DNA of 11,396 nucleotides from Desulfosporosinus sp. UBA5188 (lineage in GTDB: Bacteria; Bacillota; Desulfitobacteriia; Desulfitobacteriales; Desulfitobacteriaceae), in the NCBI GenBank assembly GCA_002413075.1, contig DHWG01000188.1, positions 698 to 12,093 on the forward strand, in the 5' to 3' direction. Below are positions 7,406-11,396 of the stretch, piece after piece. The notes below the pieces were generated by a model that had not been told where the DNA came from, did not search any database, and worked only from the letters and a program-made list of their open reading frames with translations. A program made the translations under genes and the position numbers. How positions within the stretch are numbered: the stretch's first letter is position 1; the number at the start of each line of letters is the position of its first letter.

Positions 7406-8659
7406 TCAAATTGTGTGGATTTTACTTGCGACCAGCTTGTCTCGACTAATCCATACCAACATGGTCTTATTCCCCAGTCGATCATTTTTGCGATTTTTCC
7501 CGGCCGGATGATACACTCGCATGATCATTTTCTGGAGCCAAGCAATTCCCCGACCTCTCCAAGTCTCTGGTAAATCTTGCACAGTAAACCCAAAGGCTTT
7601 AACCCCACGGTGAAGTAGGGTCTGGGAGACAAACACCTTGATAGAGTCATACGTCGGGTCTTCCGCGACATACTGAGCGAGTCCGGGAAACGATTCTCGA
7701 ATTTGGTGCATCACTTTAAGGGCTGTTTTCTGTATATCCTGCCCTTTTGCTTGCATTCGAATATTATCAAGATGAATTTCCCCCACTATATCCCCTGCAG
7801 CCGCCAACAGCTTTCCATCGTCGCCATAAAGGTTGGGGCCGTCATACGTGCTCTTCTCTAAGCGAAAGATATTCGTGGCGTCAATTCGTTCAACACCGTG
7901 GCTACTCGCATAGTAATGCTCCCATTTTTCCCAGGCTCGAAAGATCAATCTTCTTCCTAGTTTCCAAACTGGAAATTCCAAAGAAACTAGGGGCAACTTC
8001 AGCTCATGGACAATTCGAACACACAACTGTTCTAAGGCTATAAGAGAGTTTTCACGCGCCCCTAATTCTCCTCCGCTGTCATGCATTACTACGATAGTTC
8101 CTTCATTAATACTCCCCAGAATCCTCTCTGTGATTTCTTCTGGCGAGCGTCGCGCTTCCCAGTCATGCCCTTCAGCATTCCACAACACAGCTCGCATCTT
8201 GTGTTGCTTCAACCACCACCAGGTCATCAGGTTAAAGGTCCCCCAGGGCGGGCGCATCAAGGTAATTTCACGCTCTGAAAGTTGTTCCAGAATACGGACG
8301 CTTTCCGTCCATTCCCGTGAAGTCCTCCGGGGTGAGGTAAACCAAGCATACTTGTGGTTAAGCGAGTGCACTCCTATCAGGTGGCCCCCTTCTTTGACCT
8401 GCTGCACTAAACCGGGATACTTTTTCGCCTTTTCCGCCACCATAAAGAAGGTTGCACAAACGTGATATTTCTCTAAGACCTTAAGTATCTGTGGGGTATA
8501 TTCTGGATCCGGCCCGTCATCAAAGGTCAGGGCAACACCTGGGCCAAATTGACGTCTCCAACTCCCGATTCCCAAGCGGTGTAGAAACAAATCGGGAATG
8601 ACCGTATATAAAGCCACTCCCGCCAGAACTACACTTAAAAGCACGAATCCCCAGCTCAT
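7406..8659 (-). CDS. Membrane-anchored NodB polysaccharide deacetylase with C-terminal YkoP-like domain
   Basis: Probably a metal-dependent deacetylase acting on an N-acetylated cell-envelope glycan outside the membrane. Residues about 3-22 form one hydrophobic segment, a signal anchor. The NodB domain (about 40-230) has motif 1 TFDDGP (45-50, metal ligand Asp48), motif 2 HSLNH (98-102, metal ligands His98 and His102), motif 3 RPPWG (136-140) and the C-terminal VMHDSGG (191-197), so the catalytic set looks complete. The region from about 245 to 395 resembles the YkoP family, including the stretch GDIVGEIHLDNIRM (about 289-302); its function is unknown to me. The start ATG overlaps the stop of the upstream glycosyltransferase gene (ATGA) and follows GAGGAG, implying translational coupling. 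In B. subtilis a YkoN glycosyltransferase and YkoP are, from memory, encoded near each other, which fits this pairing. The exact substrate cannot be read from sequence. Confidence 0.9.
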   Translation of the reverse strand: MSWGFVLLSVVLAGVALYTVIPDLFLHRLGIGSWRRQFGPGVALTFDDGPDPEYTPQILKVLEKYHVCATFFMVAEKAKKYPGLVQQVKEGGHLIGVHSLNHKYAWFTSPRRTSREWTESVRILEQLSEREITLMRPPWGTFNLMTWWWLKQHKMRAVLWNAEGHDWEARRSPEEITERILGSINEGTIVVMHDSGGELGARENSLIALEQLCVRIVHELKLPLVSLEFPVWKLGRRLIFRAWEKWEHYYASSHGVERIDATNIFRLEKSTYDGPNLYGDDGKLLAAAGDIVGEIHLDNIRMQAKGQDIQKTALKVMHQIRESFPGLAQYVAEDPTYDSIKVFVSQTLLHRGVKAFGFTVQDLPETWRGRGIAWLQKMIMRVYHPAGKNRKNDRLGNKTMLVWISRDKLVASKIHTI

Positions 8660-9873
8660 GCTTTTCTCCTCAAGATGTATCTTTCTCTACGCGTTCCCAC
8701 ATTCGTGGCAATCTTTTGGGTGTTTTGTAGGGTTTGGGTGTTCTGAGGTTGTTCTAAGAGTTGCAACATACTTTGGACCGCTAGTTCAGCCGCCCGACCT
8801 GGTACGGCTAGTTCAGCTGCCCGACGCATTCGTAACAAGTCCTTTGAATGTTTCAGGAGCGCGAAGATTATTTCTTCTAATTCTTCTTCGTTCTTGGCCG
8901 TCCGACCTGCTCCTATGTCTTCCAGGTAACGGGCGTTTTCCTCTTCCTGTCCAGGTATTGGCCTAAAAATAACCAAAGGCACGCGTTTCGTCAAGGCCTC
9001 AGAAACGGTTAAACCACCGGCCTTTGTAATAATCATATCAGCAGCACTCATCAATTCCTCGACATTTTTTACAAATCCAAAACGAGCGGCCGGATTTTTC
9101 CCATTGGCCATCAAAGGATCGAGTGCTTTATAAAGTTTCTCATCTTGTCCACAAACAATCATTGTTTGCACGGGGAAGTCTGACTCCACCAGGAATTTGC
9201 AGATCCATTTCGCCCCACCCAAAACGCCATACGCTCCCCCCATGACTAGAACCGTGGGAAGATGGGGTTTCAAATGTAGCTTCTTCAAGATTTCTTGCCG
9301 ATCCAAGGTCCATTCGAACTTCGGGCTGACTGGAATTCCTGTAATTCGAATCGAACTGGGAGGAATGCCTCGCGCCACCAACCCATCGTAAACACTCTCA
9401 CACCCTACAATATAAAGGTCAACCCCTGAATGGATCCACTGGCTGTGTACCGCATAATCTGTCACAACGGTCACCAAGGGGACATTTAAAATCCCTTTAA
9501 GCCTCTGTTGCGCCAAAACACCGGCGACTGTTGGATAGGTACAAATCACGAGATCAGGTTTTAAAGACTTAATTAATTTCACAAATTCACGTCTGCCTAA
9601 ACCATTCAAAAAGCGTTGAAACAAGGAATCAGGGGGGATTTTTGAGGTACGATAGTAAAATTTACCCCAAAGTTTCGGGGTATATTTAATTAGTTCAATA
9701 TAAGTGCTCTTAATAAAAGAATTAAATGTTTTACTAAGAAATGCTCCAAAATCTAAATGCGTAATTTTTACATTTGACTCCTTGATACGCAGCTCCTCCA
9801 TAATTGCTTCAGCTGCTCTCACATGACCGGCGCCAAACGACGCTGAAAAGATCAACACATTCAATTGCTCCAC
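8656..9873 (-). CDS. MGDG synthase/UgtP-like glycosyltransferase (GT28 type)
   Basis: A GT-B glycosyltransferase of the monogalactosyldiacylglycerol synthase/UgtP/MurG superfamily, probably adding a sugar from a nucleotide donor to a membrane lipid at the inner face of the membrane. The N-terminal domain begins with the glycine-rich FGAGH (13-17) typical of the family. The C-terminal donor domain shows MGGAYG (211-216), KAGGLTVSEAL (284-294) and PGQEEEN (307-313). The 405-residue length is normal for the family. The GTG start is preceded by AAGGAGG with a 7-base gap. It is the first gene of an operon with the overlapping deacetylase. The last 50 or so residues contain two short internal repeats (RAAELAV twice, QNTQ twice) and end in a basic tail (RRERYILRRKA) that could favour membrane association. 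Alternative substrates such as undecaprenyl-linked sugars cannot be excluded. Confidence 0.92.
   Translation of the reverse strand: MEQLNVLIFSASFGAGHVRAAEAIMEELRIKESNVKITHLDFGAFLSKTFNSFIKSTYIELIKYTPKLWGKFYYRTSKIPPDSLFQRFLNGLGRREFVKLIKSLKPDLVICTYPTVAGVLAQQRLKGILNVPLVTVVTDYAVHSQWIHSGVDLYIVGCESVYDGLVARGIPPSSIRITGIPVSPKFEWTLDRQEILKKLHLKPHLPTVLVMGGAYGVLGGAKWICKFLVESDFPVQTMIVCGQDEKLYKALDPLMANGKNPAARFGFVKNVEELMSAADMIITKAGGLTVSEALTKRVPLVIFRPIPGQEEENARYLEDIGAGRTAKNEEELEEIIFALLKHSKDLLRMRRAAELAVPGRAAELAVQSMLQLLEQPQNTQTLQNTQKIATNVGTRRERYILRRKA
8715..8823 (-). repeat. Two short direct repeats in the 3' end of the glycosyltransferase gene
   Basis: A 20-base segment at 8777-8796 recurs at 8804-8823 with two mismatches (period 27), encoding RAAELAV twice. 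A second pair, TTTGGGTGTTYTG at 8715-8727 and 8733-8745 (period 18), encodes QNTQ twice. Both keep the reading frame and lie in the variable C-terminal tail outside the catalytic core. Confidence 0.8.
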
Positions 9874-9887
9874 TTACAAACCTCCTT

Positions 9888-9932
9888 GTTACGACCCATC
9901 TAGTTATGACCTATCTAGTTACGACCATTATA
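9888..9932. repeat. Three tandem 15-bp repeats at the glycosyltransferase promoter
   Basis: Copies GTTACGACCCATCTA (9888-9902), GTTATGACCTATCTA (9903-9917) and GTTACGACCATTATA (9918-9932) follow each other without gaps. The third overlaps the predicted -10 box and transcription start; the first abuts the AAGGAGG ribosome binding site. The array therefore fills the 5' leader of the glycosyltransferase-deacetylase operon. It could be an operator array or a leader duplication. Confidence 0.85.
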
Positions 9933-9955
9933 GCGTTATATACGTAATTTACCAA
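9927..9955 (-). promoter_or_regulatory. Sigma-A-type promoter of the glycosyltransferase operon
   Basis: On the minus strand TTGGTA (9950-9955) and a perfect TATAAT (9927-9932) are separated by 17 bases. The expected start near 9920 gives a leader of about 45 bases composed largely of 15-bp repeats. This is the best housekeeping-type promoter in the window. Confidence 0.7.
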
Positions 9956-9965
9956 ATTATATGGC

Positions 9966-9995
9966 GCATGCCTCTCATGAATAATGGGTATGATA
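9966..9995 (+). promoter_or_regulatory. Weak candidate promoter for the DUF421 gene
   Basis: TATGAT (9989-9994) could be a -10 box about 45 bases before the start codon. No housekeeping -35 is at the right distance. Instead GCATG (9966-9970) stands 18 bases upstream of TATGATA, which loosely resembles a sigma-G arrangement (GHATR ... CATNNTA) with one fixed-base mismatch. Suggestive only. Confidence 0.3.
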
Positions 9996-10040
9996 ACTTC
10001 ACTAAAAACAACCCCTTGAGGTCAAGAAAGGAGAAGGAAT

Positions 10041-10733
10041 ATGATCATTGTTGTTCTCAGAACCTTCATTTTATACACCCTGGTCATAGTGGCCCTTCGC
10101 CTGATGGGAAAAAGGGAAATCGGCCAATTGCAGCCTTTTGAATTGGTTGTTATTATCATGATTTCCGAATTTGCAGCCATACCCAGTCAGAATGTTGGGA
10201 TTCCGCTCCTCAGCGGCATCATACCCATCCTTGTTCTCCTACTGACCAATTTAATATTGGCCTGGATTTCTTTAAAAAGTGAAAAGGCTAGGGCCATTAT
10301 TTGTGGCACGCCGAGTATACTCATCCAACGAGGAATAATCTCAGAAATAGAATTGAAGAAAAATTGTTATAACTTAACCGACCTGATCGAGGAACTGCGC
10401 ATTAAAACCGTCCAGAACATTGCTGACGTTGAGTTTGCTGTTCTAGAAACCAATGGTCAACTAAGCGTTTTTACCAAATCTCAAAAACAGCCAAGTAATC
10501 CTGAAGATTCTCAGATAACAACCCATTACGAAGGATACGAGGGGTATGATGGCTTACCTCTAACGATGATCATGGACGGTAAACTGAATACAAATAACCT
10601 TCAGCAAGGCAATAAAGACCTTAAATGGTTAAAGGGTGAACTTAAGAAGCATTCCATTGACAAGATCGAAAATGTTCTCTTAGCAAGCCTTGATTCATAT
10701 GGGTCACTTTATGTGCAAGCAAAGCAGCACTAA
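10041..10733 (+). CDS. DUF421 (YetF-type) membrane protein
   Basis: An integral membrane protein of the DUF421/YetF family whose biochemical role is not established. Three hydrophobic segments fill the N-terminal third (about residues 3-22, 33-49 and 55-77). The family signature RLMGKREIGQLQPFE (20-34) joins the first two. The remainder (about 80-228) is the soluble YetF C-terminal domain, with the typical LTDLIEELR and DVEFAVLETNGQLSVF stretches. The 230-residue length is normal. The ATG follows AAAGGAG at good spacing. A DUF4363 gene follows 48 bases later on the same strand; I recall this pair as recurrent in spore-forming Clostridia. Some DUF421 proteins (for example 2Duf in Bacillus) act in the spore membrane, so a sporulation link is possible but not shown. 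Confidence 0.93.
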   Translation: MIIVVLRTFILYTLVIVALRLMGKREIGQLQPFELVVIIMISEFAAIPSQNVGIPLLSGIIPILVLLLTNLILAWISLKSEKARAIICGTPSILIQRGIISEIELKKNCYNLTDLIEELRIKTVQNIADVEFAVLETNGQLSVFTKSQKQPSNPEDSQITTHYEGYEGYDGLPLTMIMDGKLNTNNLQQGNKDLKWLKGELKKHSIDKIENVLLASLDSYGSLYVQAKQH

Positions 10734-10747
10734 TCAAAGACAGACAT

Positions 10748-10764
10748 ATAGATAGATAGATAGA
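10748..10764 (+). repeat. GATA tetranucleotide microsatellite
   Basis: About four perfect copies of a 4-base unit (ATAGATAGATAGATAGA) lie between the DUF421 stop and the DUF4363 ribosome binding site, ending roughly six bases before GCGAGGTGA. Copy-number change would alter the intergenic spacing, not a reading frame. Confidence 0.85.
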
Positions 10765-10781
10765 AAAGCGAGGTGAACCTA

Positions 10782-11162
10782 TTGCGCACTGTGCCAGCGA
10801 TTATTATCCTTGTTGTTATATTATTAGGAGGCTCATTTACGACATCTCGGTATCTTGAGACAACGGCCATGTCTTTGGGGGCCGAGATTGAAGCTGTCGA
10901 ACAATCGATCTCCACCCAGCAATGGGAGGTGGCCCAAAATGAACTGAACCTTGCCCATCAAAATTTAGAGAAAAACAAAACCTGGTGGACGATCCTCCTT
11001 GATCATCAAGTGATCGACAACATCACCATGAGCATGAACCGTATCGATAAGTACATCGAAACCCATGATGTTTCATTGTCTCTAGGGGAAGTGTCGGCGT
11101 TGAAACTCCAGGTGGATAATATTTTGGAGACAGAGAATTTCAGCTTACAAAACATATTATAA
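10782..11162 (+). CDS. DUF4363 family small membrane-anchored protein
   Basis: A 126-residue protein matching the DUF4363 pattern; function unknown. Residues about 3-17 (TVPAIIILVVILLGG) form a single N-terminal membrane segment or uncleaved signal anchor. The rest is helical and acidic, with the family-like core W48 ... KTWWTILLDHQVIDNI (about 66-81) and an end in LQNIL. I chose the TTG start because GAGGTGA lies five bases upstream and the product begins with MRTV. An alternative in-frame GTG at 10773 sits inside that ribosome binding site and would add three residues. The gene is downstream of, and probably co-transcribed with, the DUF421 gene, so the two may form a membrane complex (inference). 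A strong terminator follows 80 bases later. Confidence 0.85.
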   Translation: MRTVPAIIILVVILLGGSFTTSRYLETTAMSLGAEIEAVEQSISTQQWEVAQNELNLAHQNLEKNKTWWTILLDHQVIDNITMSMNRIDKYIETHDVSLSLGEVSALKLQVDNILETENFSLQNIL

Positions 11163-11242
11163 TCCTAAGAAAGAAGCCTTTTTGAGCAACCATTGCACAT
11201 GGATATTCCCTTGATTGACGAAATGGCCTCCAATATACAGAC

Positions 11243-11290
11243 ATAAGAAAGCGGCTTTAACTGATTGATCAGCTAAAGCCGCTTTCTTAT
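11243..11290 (+). terminator. Strong, probably bidirectional terminator
   Basis: A perfect 17-bp stem (arms 11243-11259 and 11274-11290, core AAAGCGGCTTT / AAAGCCGCTTT) is extended by a CTGAT/ATCAG stem after one A-C mismatch. The right arm ends in TTTCTTATT and the left arm mirrors this on the other strand, so it could stop transcription both ways. It ends the DUF421-DUF4363 unit. Confidence 0.9.
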
Positions 11291-11367
11291 TAACAACTTA
11301 TCCGTACCCGTATCCTTACCCATACGCTTATCCTTATGCCCCTTATGGCCGAAGAAGATGGTATTAG
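11269..11367 (+). pseudogene. Orphan Tyr/Pro-rich reading frame without a start codon
   Basis: From 11299 this frame reads YPYPYPYPYAYPYAPY, then GRRRWY and a TAG at 11365-11367. Tyr and Pro use both Tyr codons and all four Pro codons, which argues that the peptide pattern, not the DNA repeat, was kept. The frame is closed upstream by a TGA at 11266-11268, has no ATG, GTG or TTG, and its 5' part is the right arm of the terminator. Tyr/Pro-rich tails are known in spore-coat proteins such as CotT, so this may be the remaining 3' end of a coat-like gene. It could also be chance low-complexity DNA. An 8-bp hairpin (TATTAGTC/GACTAATA, 11362-11381) overlaps the stop codon. Confidence 0.35.
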
Positions 11368-11396
11368 TCATTCGACTAATATAGAAATAACGTCAA

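Noticed and set aside
7260..7511. 83-codon plus-strand frame upstream of tig
   Set aside because: TTG start, no ribosome binding site, antisense to the deacetylase 3' end, and no recognisable family.
11169..11246. Short open frame after DUF4363 containing MDIPLIDEMASNIQ
   Set aside because: Too short, no ribosome binding site before the ATG, and it stops inside the terminator. No recognisable family.
1..11396. CRISPR array, tRNA/rRNA genes, insertion sequences or phage genes
   Set aside because: No spacer-repeat periodicity, cloverleaf, transposase or integrase-like sequence was seen. The repeats present are short and local.

Overview
The window looks like a chromosomal segment from an endospore-forming, low-to-mid-GC member of the Clostridia, most like the Desulfitobacterium/Desulfosporosinus group. 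The basis is the protein sequences (trigger factor, ClpX, LonB, Lon), strong AGGAGG-type ribosome binding sites, GTG/TTG starts, and a DUF421 + DUF4363 gene pair, which I recall as typical of spore-forming Firmicutes. The genus is an inference.

Layout. Positions 117-7136 (minus strand) hold a protein quality-control block, transcribed in the order tig, clpX, lonB, lon. Trigger factor folds nascent chains, ClpX unfolds tagged proteins for ClpP, LonB is a membrane-anchored AAA+ protease, and Lon is the cytosolic AAA+ protease. The block is not one simple operon. A hairpin terminator separates clpX from lonB, and another with a T-run separates lonB from lon. The usual clpP gene between tig and clpX is absent: only 41 bp lie between them, although ClpX keeps a ClpP-docking loop. 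Positions 1-116 hold no recognisable gene.

Positions 7406-9873 (minus strand) hold a two-gene operon with an ATGA overlap. It encodes an MGDG-synthase/UgtP-like glycosyltransferase, then a membrane-anchored NodB polysaccharide deacetylase with a C-terminal YkoP-like domain. Its promoter is the best in the window (TTGGTA-N17-TATAAT) and is followed by three tandem 15-bp repeats. An envelope glycolipid or glycan role is inferred.

Divergently, positions 10041-11162 (plus strand) encode a DUF421/YetF-type membrane protein and a small DUF4363 protein, separated by a GATA microsatellite. The pair ends at a very strong 17-bp-stem terminator (11243-11290). Just beyond it is an orphan reading frame ending in a Tyr-Pro repeat with no start codon.

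Most of the window is ordinary housekeeping DNA. I see no convincing evidence of an entirely new multi-gene system. The items most worth a second look are the missing clpP, the orphan Tyr-Pro frame, the 15-bp repeat array at the glycosyltransferase promoter, and possible forespore-type promoters upstream of lonB and the DUF421 gene.
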